Of a DNA stretch of 21,667 nt, positions 1 to 6,416 are shown one piece after another. Positions within the stretch are counted from its first letter, which is position 1, and every line of letters begins with the position of its first letter. The notes under the pieces were generated by a model. It was not told the DNA's origin, did no database searches, and saw nothing but the letters and a program-made list of their open reading frames with translations. Position numbers and translations under genes: made by a program. Source of the stretch: 66-474 sp964489055 (lineage in GTDB: Bacteria; Pseudomonadota; Gammaproteobacteria; Xanthomonadales; Rhodanobacteraceae); assembly GCA_964489055.1 (NCBI GenBank), contig CAZAXF010000051.1:1-21667 (forward strand), written 5' to 3'.

Positions 1-434
1 GGGTTCACCGACATCACCAGCACGATGTCGAGCTTGTCGAGCACGTAGTCCAGCCATTCCAGCGACGTGGCCGGATTGAATACCAGCCCGGCCTTGCAGC
101 CGTGCTCGCGGATCAGCGACAGCGTGCGGTCGACGTGCCGCGTGGCCTCGGGGTGGAAGCTGATCGAGGTCGCGCCGGCCGCGGCGAAGTCGGGAATGAT
201 GCGGTCCACCGGCTCGACCATCAGGTGCACGTCCATCGGCGCGGTGATGCCGTAGCCGCGCAGCGCCTTCAGTACCATCGGGCCGATGGTGAGGTTGGGC
301 ACGTAGTGGTTGTCCATCACGTCGAAATGGATCCAGTCGGCGCCGGCGTCGATCACCGCGTCGACCTCCGCACCCAGTTTCGCGAAATCGGCCGAAAGGA
401 TCGATGGTGCGATCACGCAGGGTTGTCTACTCAT
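1..434 (-). CDS. rpe: Ribulose-phosphate 3-epimerase, N-terminal part (runs off the left edge)
   Basis: This cytoplasmic enzyme interconverts ribulose 5-phosphate and xylulose 5-phosphate in the pentose phosphate pathway. The first 144 codons are present and the C-terminal third lies outside the window. The protein starts MSRQPCVIAPSILSADFAKL, typical of the family. It carries the metal-ligand region IHFDVMD (His36, Asp38) and the MDVHLMV strand with His70, matching His and Asp metal ligands known in Rpe. The ATG at 434 is preceded by a GGAGG ribosome site about 8 nt upstream, which fixes the start. The TIM-barrel register is intact with no frameshift in the visible part. The region upstream of the start (435 onward) is a repeat-filled gap, so rpe is probably the first gene of its transcription unit, but its downstream partners cannot be seen. 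Confidence 0.95.
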   Translation of the reverse strand, partial: MSRQPCVIAPSILSADFAKLGAEVDAVIDAGADWIHFDVMDNHYVPNLTIGPMVLKALRGYGITAPMDVHLMVEPVDRIIPDFAAAGATSISFHPEATRHVDRTLSLIREHGCKAGLVFNPATSLEWLDYVLDKLDIVLVMSVN

Positions 435-476
435 GCCAGTGGCCTCCGGATTCACGACTGCCGCAATGAATGGAGC

Positions 477-625
477 CCCTCTCCCGCCGGGGTGAGTGGC
501 GATGCTTGCGATCTGCCGGTGGCAGGTCGCCGCGCCACGAACGCCCGAGCGGCAGGGAGGGCAGGGGGTTGCTTGGCGAGGTACGAGCCTAGCAACGGAT
601 CAGGGGTGAGGGTACGAATCCGCGC
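477..625 (+). repeat. About 145-bp intergenic repeat, copy 1 (inverted relative to 4121-4266)
   Basis: Read on the plus strand, this segment starts with CCTCTCCCGCCGGGGTGAG and ends with AGGGGTGAGGGTACG. The reverse complement of 4121-4266 aligns along its whole length with scattered mismatches and small indels; similarity looks to be about 80% by eye. Shared landmarks in order are the CCGGGGTGAGTGGCG block, a GGTCGC block, a GGGGGTTGC block, a GAGCCTNGCAACGG block and the GGTGAGGGTACG end. No open frame is conserved as a protein between the copies, so this is a non-coding extragenic repeat. Confidence 0.75.
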
Positions 626-698
626 AAAATTGAACATTATGCGGGTGCCGAACCCACACCTGCCCCCTGGGCACCTCCAGGGAAACTCTGATTATCCT

Positions 699-994
699 CG
701 TCATCCCGGAATACTCGCGCCATCCATGGCGCTCGCGCTGCGCGCCGCCTTCGGCGTTCGCGTTTGCAGTCCCCGGATCGAGTCCGGGGCAGGCTCTGCA
801 AACGCAGTCGCGGAGCGATATCCGGGATCCAGTGCCTTTGTATTGCAACACGTTGCGGAGTAGACACTGGATTATTCGCTGCGTCCCGCAGCTCACCCTT
901 CGGGCCGTCGGCTTTGCCGACGTTCGCTACGGCATTCCCGGATCGAGTCCGGGACAGGCTCTGCCTCCGCAGTCCCGCTTTCGCGGAAATGACG
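699..994. repeat. Long palindromic element with nested hairpins (ATTCCGG family)
   Basis: The ends are inverted (CGTCAT at 699-704, ATGACG at 989-994) and an inner inverted pair is present (ATCCAGTG 827-834, CACTGGAT 865-872). Between them the left arm carries a strong nested hairpin: CGTTTGCAG (761-769) pairs with CTGCAAACG (796-804), enclosing CCCCGGA-TCGAG-TCCGGGG (771-789). The right arm carries a second version of the same core, TCCCGGA-TCGAG-TCCGGGA (936-954). The layout matches the shorter elements at 19977-20103 and in the 12.2-12.9 kb array. The family resembles widespread proteobacterial extragenic repeats whose ends read GTCATTCC. Confidence 0.7.
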
Positions 995-1051
995 ATGGCA
1001 AGGTTTGATGAGACCTTTCCTGGCGGAGGAAGCGGGAAGGCAATCCGGGTC

Positions 1052-1864
1052 CTACCGGAACCCTCTTTCCGATTGTATGCGCTCCCACGCCGCGTTGATC
1101 TCGCTGGCGCGCGCCTCGGCGCGCCGACGCAGGTCCTCGGGCATGTTGCCCAGCCGGTCGGGATGGTACTCGCTGATCAGCTTGCGGTAGGCACGCTTGA
1201 TGGTGCGCTCGTCGGCGTCGCGCGACACGCCCAGCACGGTGTACGGATCCGGCCCGCTGCTGCGCCCGGCCGGTGGCCGGTAGCCACCGCCGAATGCGCC
1301 CTCGTGCGCCCAGTCGCCGCCGCGCGGCCCCGCGTTCCACGCAAAACCCTTCATCGCCAGCAACGCGACCAGCTGGATTTCACTGACGCGCAAGGAGAAC
1401 GCCACGCGCTTGAGCATGCGCAGCTTGTCGTCGGTCAACGGCCCGTCGGCCAGCGCCACGTCGCACAGCATGTCCAGGAACGGCATCACCGAGCTGCGCC
1501 GCGGCATGCACCACGTGCGCAGTTCCACCAGGCTCGGCGCCACGTCGAAACCGGGGGCCTTGCCCTTGTTGAAGGCGTCGATCGCGCGCCGCCGCCACAA
1601 TCCATCCAGCTCCAGCCGCGTCATCAGCCGTTCGGCCACCGCGATCTCGGCTTCGGTCACCCGCCCGTCGCTCTTGGCCAGCGCACCCATGATGGCGAAC
1701 AGCGGCTCGACGTAGGCGTTCCTGCCGCGGGTGTGAGCAAGGCTGTAGAGCCAGCCACTGTCGACCAGCAGGTGGCCGAGCACCGCGCCGATCAATGCGG
1801 CCCCGAAACTGTGGAACGCAAACAGGCCGATCAGGAACCCGAGCAGCTTGCCCCAGATCGACAT
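1052..1864 (-). CDS. djlA: Membrane-anchored co-chaperone DjlA (TerB plus J domain)
   Basis: DjlA is a DnaK co-chaperone anchored in the inner membrane, whose J domain stimulates DnaK ATPase activity. The 270-aa product shows the family layout. An N-terminal membrane segment spans residues 5-33 and is rich in Gly and Ala. A TerB-like helical domain covers about 50-165, with acidic stretches SDGRVTEAE and LADGPLTDDK. A Gly-rich linker follows, and the C-terminal J domain spans about 206-270 with the HPD motif at 234-236. The start at 1864 was chosen because MSIWGKLLGF begins the membrane segment and the ATG overlaps the stop of the cytochrome gene (TGATG). A longer reading in this frame would run through the cytochrome gene. 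Translational coupling with that gene is likely. Confidence 0.93.
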   Translation of the reverse strand: MSIWGKLLGFLIGLFAFHSFGAALIGAVLGHLLVDSGWLYSLAHTRGRNAYVEPLFAIMGALAKSDGRVTEAEIAVAERLMTRLELDGLWRRRAIDAFNKGKAPGFDVAPSLVELRTWCMPRRSSVMPFLDMLCDVALADGPLTDDKLRMLKRVAFSLRVSEIQLVALLAMKGFAWNAGPRGGDWAHEGAFGGGYRPPAGRSSGPDPYTVLGVSRDADERTIKRAYRKLISEYHPDRLGNMPEDLRRRAEARASEINAAWERIQSERGFR

Positions 1865-2199
1865 CAGTCGTCCGCCTGTGCCGGTGGGCACGGCGACTGC
1901 GCGGAAAACCAGCGCGCCAGTGCCTGCATCTGCTGCTCGGTCAGCGGGCCGGCTGCCGCGCGCATCACCGGCACGTTGCGCTGGCCGCTGCGGTACTGGT
2001 GCAGCGCCTGCAGCAGGTATTGGTAGGGCTGCCCGGCGAGGTTGGGCGCGCCGGGGATCCTGGCGTGGCCATGCTTGCCGTGGCAGGCCGCGCACAGGCC
2101 GAGCCGTGCCGGTGGCTCCGGTGTCTGCGGTGTGGCTGCCAGGCCGCAGACCGGTGATACGGCCAGTGACAGCAGCAGGAAAACGTGCGGTTTGCGCAT
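1864..2199 (-). CDS. Small exported monohaem cytochrome c (class I, c4/c553-like)
   Basis: The 111-aa product is a probable periplasmic electron carrier. It has a signal peptide (charged MRKPH, hydrophobic core about 6-20, Ala-rich cleavage region near 21-23). One haem-binding CAACH motif lies at 36-40, followed by the GxPNLAGQPYQYLLQAL pattern typical of c4 and c553 cytochromes. Met79 in VPVMRAAAGPLTEQQMQALA is the likely sixth iron ligand, and the final helix ends in ARWFSAQ. Only one haem site is present, so it is half the size of a classical dihaem c4. The gene overlaps djlA by one base and is divergent from purC. There is no clear Shine-Dalgarno sequence before the ATG. Its redox partner cannot be told from context. 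Confidence 0.88.
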   Translation of the reverse strand: MRKPHVFLLLSLAVSPVCGLAATPQTPEPPARLGLCAACHGKHGHARIPGAPNLAGQPYQYLLQALHQYRSGQRNVPVMRAAAGPLTEQQMQALARWFSAQSPCPPAQADD

Positions 2200-2205
2200 C
2201 AGGCA

Positions 2206-2211
2206 AGTTTA
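2206..2211 (-). promoter_or_regulatory. Candidate -10 element for the cytochrome c-djlA unit
   Basis: On the minus strand TAAACT ends 6 nt before the ATG at 2199, so transcription would start at or next to the start codon. No Shine-Dalgarno sequence is visible, which fits a leaderless message. No convincing -35 was found. Low certainty. Confidence 0.35.
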
Positions 2212-2249
2212 CCAGCCAGCACCCGCGCGCCCGGTCGCCACGGCGCGTT

Positions 2250-2255
2250 TACAAT
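2250..2255 (+). promoter_or_regulatory. Candidate -10 element for purC
   Basis: TACAAT sits 29 nt before the purC ATG in the 85-bp gap shared with the divergent cytochrome gene. It is a good match to the sigma-70 -10 consensus, but the -35 region is GC-rich and weak. No PurR box was recognised. Confidence 0.4.
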
Positions 2256-2284
2256 CGCGATTTCACCGTCGCGCCGGAACCGCC

Positions 2285-3181
2285 ATGCCCACCACGTTGC
2301 TGCAATCGGATCTGCCCGGACTGGAACTGCTGCACCGCGGCAAGGTGCGCGACGTGTACGCGCTGCCCGATGACCGCCTGTTGATCGTGGCCAGCGATCG
2401 CCTGTCCGCATTCGACGTGGTGTTGCCCGACCCGATTCCGGGCAAGGGCGAAATGCTGACCCAGATCTCGAACTTCTGGTTTCGCAAGACCGCGCACCTG
2501 GTGCCCAACCATTTGACCGCAACGCCGGTGGCCGAAGTGCTGCCCGACGGCGTCGACCCGACGCTGTACGAAAGGCGCGCGGTGGTGGTCCGCCGGCTCA
2601 AGGCCGTGCCGGTCGAAGCCATCGCGCGCGGCTACCTGATCGGCTCGGGCTGGAAGGACTACCAGGTTACGGGCGCGTTGTGCGGCATCCGGTTGCCGAC
2701 CGGACTTGCGCAGGCCCAGCAACTGCCCGAACCGATCTTCACGCCTTCGACCAAGGCGCCCAAGGGCACCCACGACGAGAACATCGGCTTCGACCAGGTC
2801 GTGGCCGCGATCGGCGGGGAACTGGCCGAAAAGGTTCGCGAGGCGACGCTGGCGATCTACCGCTTCGCCGCCGGATACGCCGCCGAACGCGGCATCCTCA
2901 TCGCCGACACCAAGTTCGAGTTCGGCACCGATGCCGACGGCAAGCTGTACGTGATGGATGAAATGCTCACCCCCGATTCCTCGCGCTTCTGGCCGGCCGA
3001 CCAGTACCGCACGGGGATCAGCCCGCCGTCGTATGACAAGCAGTTCGTGCGCGATTACCTGGAAACGCTGGACTGGGACAAGCGCGCGCCGGGCCCGAAG
3101 CTGCCGCGCGAAATCATCGAGGGCACCGCGGCGAAATACGCCGAGGCGCTGAAAAAACTCGCCAACATCCAGCTCGACTGA
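2285..3181 (+). CDS. purC: Phosphoribosylaminoimidazole-succinocarboxamide (SAICAR) synthase
   Basis: PurC joins aspartate to CAIR with ATP to give SAICAR in de novo purine synthesis. The 298-aa protein is of the longer type seen in Xanthomonads and eukaryotes rather than the roughly 237-aa E. coli form. Diagnostic stretches are the N-terminal HRGKVRDVYALPDDRLLIVASDRLSAFD nucleotide loop region, VPVEAIARGYLIGSGWKDY, STKAPKGTHDENI, LIADTKFEFG, and MDEMLTPDSSRFWPADQY near the C-terminus. The ATG at 2285 gives the family N-terminus; in-frame sequence upstream is not conserved and overlaps the divergent promoter. The stop overlaps the ATG of the SMR gene (TGATG), so the two are probably translated from one message. 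Confidence 0.96.
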   Translation: MPTTLLQSDLPGLELLHRGKVRDVYALPDDRLLIVASDRLSAFDVVLPDPIPGKGEMLTQISNFWFRKTAHLVPNHLTATPVAEVLPDGVDPTLYERRAVVVRRLKAVPVEAIARGYLIGSGWKDYQVTGALCGIRLPTGLAQAQQLPEPIFTPSTKAPKGTHDENIGFDQVVAAIGGELAEKVREATLAIYRFAAGYAAERGILIADTKFEFGTDADGKLYVMDEMLTPDSSRFWPADQYRTGISPPSYDKQFVRDYLETLDWDKRAPGPKLPREIIEGTAAKYAEALKKLANIQLD

Positions 3182-3513
3182 TGAATCCCTGGCTCGCCCT
3201 TGCCATCGCGATCGTGGCCGAGGTCATCGGCACCAGTGCACTCAAGGCGAGCGAGGGCTTCACCCGGCTGTGGCCCAGCCTCGTCGTGGTGGCGGGCTAC
3301 GCGGTGGCGTTCTGGTTCCTGGCCGTGACGCTGAAACGCTTGCCGGTGGGCGTTGCCTACGCGGTGTGGTCGGGCGTGGGCACCGCGCTGATCGCGGTGA
3401 TCGGCTGGACGCTGTTCCGGCAGAAACTCGACGTGGCCGGCATCATTGGCATCGCGCTGATCATCGCCGGCGTTGTGGTGTTGAACCTGGCCTCGCGCGC
3501 CGGGGTACACTGA
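3181..3513 (+). CDS. Small multidrug resistance (SMR) family transporter, EmrE-like
   Basis: This 110-aa, four-helix inner membrane protein is a probable proton-coupled exporter of toxic cations or guanidinium-type compounds. The membrane segments lie at about 4-21, 33-51, 57-77 and 85-105. The essential proton- and substrate-binding Glu14 is present (VAEVIGT), and Tyr60 and Trp63 fall in AYAVWSGVG at exactly the EmrE positions. The loop FRQKLD and the final IIGIALIIAGVVVLNL helix also match. The A-Y-A-V-W-S-G-V-G pattern favours the EmrE/Qac branch over the SugE/Gdx branch, but substrate cannot be fixed from sequence. The start overlaps the purC stop by one base, an unusual operon partner that suggests coupled translation. 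Confidence 0.9.
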   Translation: MNPWLALAIAIVAEVIGTSALKASEGFTRLWPSLVVVAGYAVAFWFLAVTLKRLPVGVAYAVWSGVGTALIAVIGWTLFRQKLDVAGIIGIALIIAGVVVLNLASRAGVH

Positions 3514-3529
3514 ACGCGAGGTCAAGGCG

Positions 3530-3994
3530 ATGCGCGACATCCACCAATGGTTCGGCAGCTACGCAGCCGACCACCGCAACCCGACCAACCGCGCGATCCA
3601 CTGGGTCTGCGTGCCGCTGATCATGTGGGCGATCGTCGCGGCGCTGTGGACGATTCCGCCCGTGACCCCTTGGTTTCGCCAGGGACTGTGGGCGGTGCTG
3701 GCGATGTTCGCCACCTTCCTTTTCTACCACCGCCTCTCGCGCAACCTTGCCTGGGCGATGGCGCTGGTGTTCATCGCCAGCGGCGCGATCGCGTGGGCGC
3801 TCTACGGCGCGCTCGGGCCGCGCAACCTGCTGATCCTGGCCGGCGTGCTGTTCGTGCTGTCCTGGATCGGGCAGTTCATCGGCCACGCCATCGAAGGCCA
3901 CCGCCCCGCGTTCTTCACCAACGTCGTACAGCTCCTGATCGGCCCGGCGTGGCTGATGGGCAAGCTGATGCGGCGGATGGGCATCGAGTATTGA
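3530..3994 (+). CDS. DUF962/Mpo1-family membrane protein
   Basis: The 154-aa product belongs to the family of yeast Mpo1, an Fe(II)-dependent dioxygenase that shortens 2-hydroxy fatty acids by one carbon. The family's conserved histidines are visible: His5 (DIHQWF), His15 in DHRNPTNRAIHW, His24, and the pair His119 and His124 in GQFIGHAIEGHRPAFF. Four hydrophobic segments (about 25-42, 50-66, 72-92, 97-115) indicate an integral membrane protein. The ATG lies 16 nt after the SMR stop, with an AGG-type ribosome site, so it probably ends the purC operon. A TACACT hexamer at 3506-3511 could give it its own promoter. Enzymatic function in bacteria is inferred from the family. Confidence 0.87.
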   Translation: MRDIHQWFGSYAADHRNPTNRAIHWVCVPLIMWAIVAALWTIPPVTPWFRQGLWAVLAMFATFLFYHRLSRNLAWAMALVFIASGAIAWALYGALGPRNLLILAGVLFVLSWIGQFIGHAIEGHRPAFFTNVVQLLIGPAWLMGKLMRRMGIEY

Positions 3995-4050
3995 GGTGAT
4001 GCGTAGCGCGGAGGGAGCCGCGCAGCGACGCAATTCGGAGCGGGCCTTGT

Positions 4051-4071
4051 CCTTCTCCCTCCGGGAGAAGG
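4051..4071. terminator. Hairpin between convergent genes
   Basis: CCTTCTCCC pairs perfectly with GGGAGAAGG across a 3-nt loop. It lies 57 nt after the Mpo1-like stop and before the end of the convergent nuclease gene. There is no T-run on either side, so if it stops transcription it is not a textbook intrinsic terminator. It could equally be part of the neighbouring repeat. Confidence 0.4.
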
Positions 4072-4120
4072 TGGCGCGCAGCGCCGGATGAGGGTCCGGT
4101 TCCCGCACGATGCAACATCT

Positions 4121-4266
4121 CGCGAACGCGTACCCTCACCCCTGCCCCGTTGCCAGGCTCGTTCCTCGCCAGGCAACCCCCGGCCCTCACTGCCGTTCGG
4201 ACGTTCGCGGCGGCGCGACCTCCCCCGGCAGGTCGCAAGCACCGCCACTCACCCCGGGGGAGAGGG
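4121..4266 (-). repeat. About 145-bp intergenic repeat, copy 2 (inverted relative to 477-625)
   Basis: On the minus strand this matches 477-625 from end to end at roughly 80% by eye. Together the two copies form a long inverted repeat around the 3.5-kb block djlA-cytochrome-purC-SMR-Mpo1. The element abuts the 3' end of the nuclease gene, 14 bp away. Confidence 0.75.
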
Positions 4267-4280
4267 GTTTTTCAAACAGG

Positions 4281-5096
4281 TCACCCGTTCGCCAGGTCGC
4301 GGTTGAGCATCGCCGCCAGCCTTGCCGCCGCCTGCCGCAAACGTTGTTCGGCGACCGGCAGCTCGCGCTCGACGTAGGCCTGGTCGATGACGTGCCCGCG
4401 CGGATACACCCCGCCGTCGCGGTCCAGCCGGCACGATTCCTCGGCCCATTGGGCCGGCGTGCCGCCTACGATGACGGGCTTGTGCTCACGCAGCAGGCGG
4501 TGCGTGTAGCCGCGGGTCGACAGGTGCCGGCTGTCCAGCATGGTCGAATCCCAGATCCGGTGCAGGTTGGTTTTCTGTCCTTTCCAGCGCACGGAAAAGT
4601 CGTTGCCGCCGGCGTCGTGGCGATAGCCCGCGTGCAGCGGCTGGTGCACGTCGGCCACGAAGTGCACCACGAAGGCCAGCGCCTCGGCGCGCTCGGCATC
4701 GCTGCGCGAGCGATCGGCAAGGATCGCCGAATACTTCTTGATGGCCGCCACCACGCACTGCCCGTGGCGGCAATCGCGCGGCGGGTCGTAGATGCAGCTT
4801 CGCGAATGGAAATTGACGTAGTGCAGGCGCCTGGTGCGCTGAAACAGCGCCGGATCGGTGCGGCGCAGGTCATCGGCCCACACCGACACCTGGTCCAGGT
4901 AGCGCTTGCCGCGCACCGCCAGCAGGCGTTTCACCCCGGCCTTCGCCTGCGGCGTCAACTGTGCCTCGGCCAGGCGCGCCACGATCCGGTGACCCAGCGG
5001 CCCCCACGCGAGGGCCGATTGCGCAAACGCAAGCATTGCGAACAGCACCAATGCGTGCGCGACGCCGCGACGGAAACGGTGCACGGTCAAGGACAT
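4281..5096 (-). CDS. Secreted S1/P1-type zinc nuclease
   Basis: The 271-aa product is a periplasmic or secreted phosphodiesterase of the S1/P1 family, which cleaves single-stranded DNA and RNA and removes 3'-phosphates. A signal peptide spans residues 1-30 and ends AQSALA, so the mature protein begins with Trp31, whose free N-terminus is a zinc ligand in this family. All nine P1-type trinuclear zinc ligands can be placed: Trp31, His36, Asp75 (VWADD), His92 (LHYVNF), His145, Asp149 and His155 (HFVADVHQPLH), His179 and Asp183 (NLHRIWD). Their spacing follows nuclease P1 almost exactly. Cysteines at 101, 109, 114 and 222 may form disulfides. A GGGGGA ribosome site precedes the ATG. The gene is divergent from gapA. 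Confidence 0.93.
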   Translation of the reverse strand: MSLTVHRFRRGVAHALVLFAMLAFAQSALAWGPLGHRIVARLAEAQLTPQAKAGVKRLLAVRGKRYLDQVSVWADDLRRTDPALFQRTRRLHYVNFHSRSCIYDPPRDCRHGQCVVAAIKKYSAILADRSRSDAERAEALAFVVHFVADVHQPLHAGYRHDAGGNDFSVRWKGQKTNLHRIWDSTMLDSRHLSTRGYTHRLLREHKPVIVGGTPAQWAEESCRLDRDGGVYPRGHVIDQAYVERELPVAEQRLRQAAARLAAMLNRDLANG

Positions 5097-5149
5097 CGAT
5101 CCCCCATTCGAAAAAGCCAGTCTGCCACGTCCCGCCGCGCCTTCGTGCC

Positions 5150-5178
5150 GTGAAACAACGCGCGAAACAGGCTAAAAT
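5150..5178 (+). promoter_or_regulatory. Candidate sigma-70 promoter of gapA
   Basis: GTGAAA (5150-5155) and TAAAAT (5173-5178) are separated by 17 nt and lie 39 nt before the gapA ATG. The ribosome site AAGGA (5206-5210) follows at good spacing. The fit to consensus is good for such GC-rich DNA. Confidence 0.5.
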
Positions 5179-5217
5179 TGCGGTTTCAACCTACTGCATT
5201 CGGCAAAGGACGACACC

Positions 5218-6228
5218 ATGGCGATCAAGGTCGCAATCAACGGCTACGGGCGCATCGGCCGCAACATCCTGCGTGCGCTGTATGAATCGGGGCGCACCGG
5301 CGCGATGCGGATCGTCGCGATCAACGACCTTGGCGACGCCGCCACCAACGCGCACCTGACCCGGTACGACACCGCCCACGGAAAGTTTCCCGGCACCATC
5401 AATGTCGAAGGTGGCGATCTCGTGGTCAACGGCGACCACATCAAGGTCTGCGCCGAGCGCGATCCGGCGAAGCTGCCGTGGAAGGACCTGGATGTCGACG
5501 TGGTGATCGAATCGACCGGGCTGTTCACCCAGCGCGACAAGGCCGAGGCACACATCAAGGCCGGCGCCAAGAAGGTGATCATTTCGGCCCCCGGCAAGGG
5601 CGTGGACGGCACCTTCGTGTACGGCGTCAACGAGGACAAACTCAAGCCCACCGACACCATCATTTCCAACGCCTCGTGCACCACCAACTGCCTGGCGCCG
5701 CTGGCCAGGGTGCTGCACGAGAAGATCGGCATCGTGCACGGGCTGATGACCACCATCCACGCCTATACCAACGACCAGGTGCTGACCGACGTCTACCACA
5801 AGGACCTGCGCCGCGCGCGCTCGGCGACCATGAGCCAGATCCCGACCAAGACCGGCGCCGCCGTCGCGGTGGGCCTGGTGCTGCCGGAGCTGGACGGACG
5901 CCTGGACGGCTTTTCGATGCGCATCCCGACCATCAACGTATCGTGCGTGGACCTGACCTTCGTCGCGCGGCGCGAAACCAGCAAGGACGAAGTGGACGCC
6001 GCGATCGAAGAGGCCGCAAACGGAAAGCTGAAAGGCGTGATGGCGGTCAACACGCTGCCGCTGGTGTCGGCCGACTTCAACCACAACCCCGCATCGTGCA
6101 CCTACGACGCCACCCAGACCCGCGTGATGGGCGGCACCCTGGTCAAGGTGCTGGGCTGGTACGACAACGAGTGGGGCTTCTCCAACCGCATGCTCGACAT
6201 GACCGAGGCATTCGCGAAGGTGGGATGA
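5218..6228 (+). CDS. gapA: Glyceraldehyde-3-phosphate dehydrogenase, type I
   Basis: This glycolytic enzyme oxidises glyceraldehyde 3-phosphate to 1,3-bisphosphoglycerate with NAD(P). The 336-aa protein has the N-terminal dinucleotide fold (INGYGRIGRN, 7-16). It carries the catalytic motif SNASCTTNCLAP with Cys154 and the partner His181 in TTIHAYTNDQ. The C-terminal signature KVLGWYDNEWGFSNRM is present. AIND at 34-37 gives an acidic residue after the second strand, which usually favours NAD. Start choice is supported by AAGGA 7 nt upstream. A candidate promoter lies at 5150-5178. The stop codon is followed almost at once by two REP pairs (6231-6397), which may stabilise or end the message. 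It is divergent from the nuclease gene. Confidence 0.97.
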   Translation: MAIKVAINGYGRIGRNILRALYESGRTGAMRIVAINDLGDAATNAHLTRYDTAHGKFPGTINVEGGDLVVNGDHIKVCAERDPAKLPWKDLDVDVVIESTGLFTQRDKAEAHIKAGAKKVIISAPGKGVDGTFVYGVNEDKLKPTDTIISNASCTTNCLAPLARVLHEKIGIVHGLMTTIHAYTNDQVLTDVYHKDLRRARSATMSQIPTKTGAAVAVGLVLPELDGRLDGFSMRIPTINVSCVDLTFVARRETSKDEVDAAIEEAANGKLKGVMAVNTLPLVSADFNHNPASCTYDATQTRVMGGTLVKVLGWYDNEWGFSNRMLDMTEAFAKVG

Positions 6229-6230
6229 GC

Positions 6231-6397
6231 ACGATCGTGCGCAGAGCGCACGCTACACCAGGCGTGATGTCACATGGATGCGTAGCGTGCACTGCGTGCA
6301 CGATGAGCCCTCACGATCACGCGACATCGTTCGCAGAGCGCACGCTACACCAGGCGCGATGCCACTTGGATGCGTAGCGTGCACTGCGTGCACGATG
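6231..6397. repeat. Two tandem REP pairs (REPIN-like) with a 92-bp period
   Basis: Four copies of a 21-nt REP lie here: 6236-6256 (minus), 6282-6302 (plus), 6328-6348 (minus) and 6374-6394 (plus). Each has a GTAG head followed by a palindrome of the CGTGCGC/GCGCACG type. The copies are grouped as two head-to-head inverted pairs, and the second pair repeats the first with an exact 92-bp offset, including most of the spacer. GTAG-headed REPs in inverted pairs are known from Stenotrophomonas and Pseudomonas, where they are linked to RAYT (TnpA-REP) transposases. No RAYT gene lies in this window. Confidence 0.85.
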
Positions 6398-6416
6398 CGC
6401 CTGCAACGCGATCGAC

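Larger units (their letters stand above)
435..1051. other. Intergenic gap between rpe and djlA, filled with repeats
   Basis: No credible gene lies here. The open frames crossing it on both strands are high-GC read-through of repeats. The stretch holds one copy of a roughly 145-bp element (477-625) whose inverted partner lies at 4121-4266, followed by a large palindromic element (699-994). The segment 626-698 shows nothing recognisable. Both neighbouring genes are on the minus strand, so part of the gap is rpe upstream sequence and part lies beyond the djlA stop codon. Confidence 0.7.
3995..4280. other. Intergenic gap with hairpin and repeat
   Basis: This stretch lies between the convergent Mpo1-like and S1-nuclease genes. 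It holds a hairpin (4051-4071) and the second copy of the roughly 145-bp repeat. The open frames crossing it are shadows of the repeat. Confidence 0.65.

Noticed and set aside
764..2026. Open frame of 420 codons on the plus strand
   Set aside because: It begins in the palindromic element and then reads antisense to djlA and part of the cytochrome gene. Both of those have clear motifs on the other strand.
477..4266. Composite transposon bounded by the inverted 145-bp repeats
   Set aside because: The enclosed genes are ordinary chromosomal ones, no transposase is present, and no target duplication was found at the outer ends.
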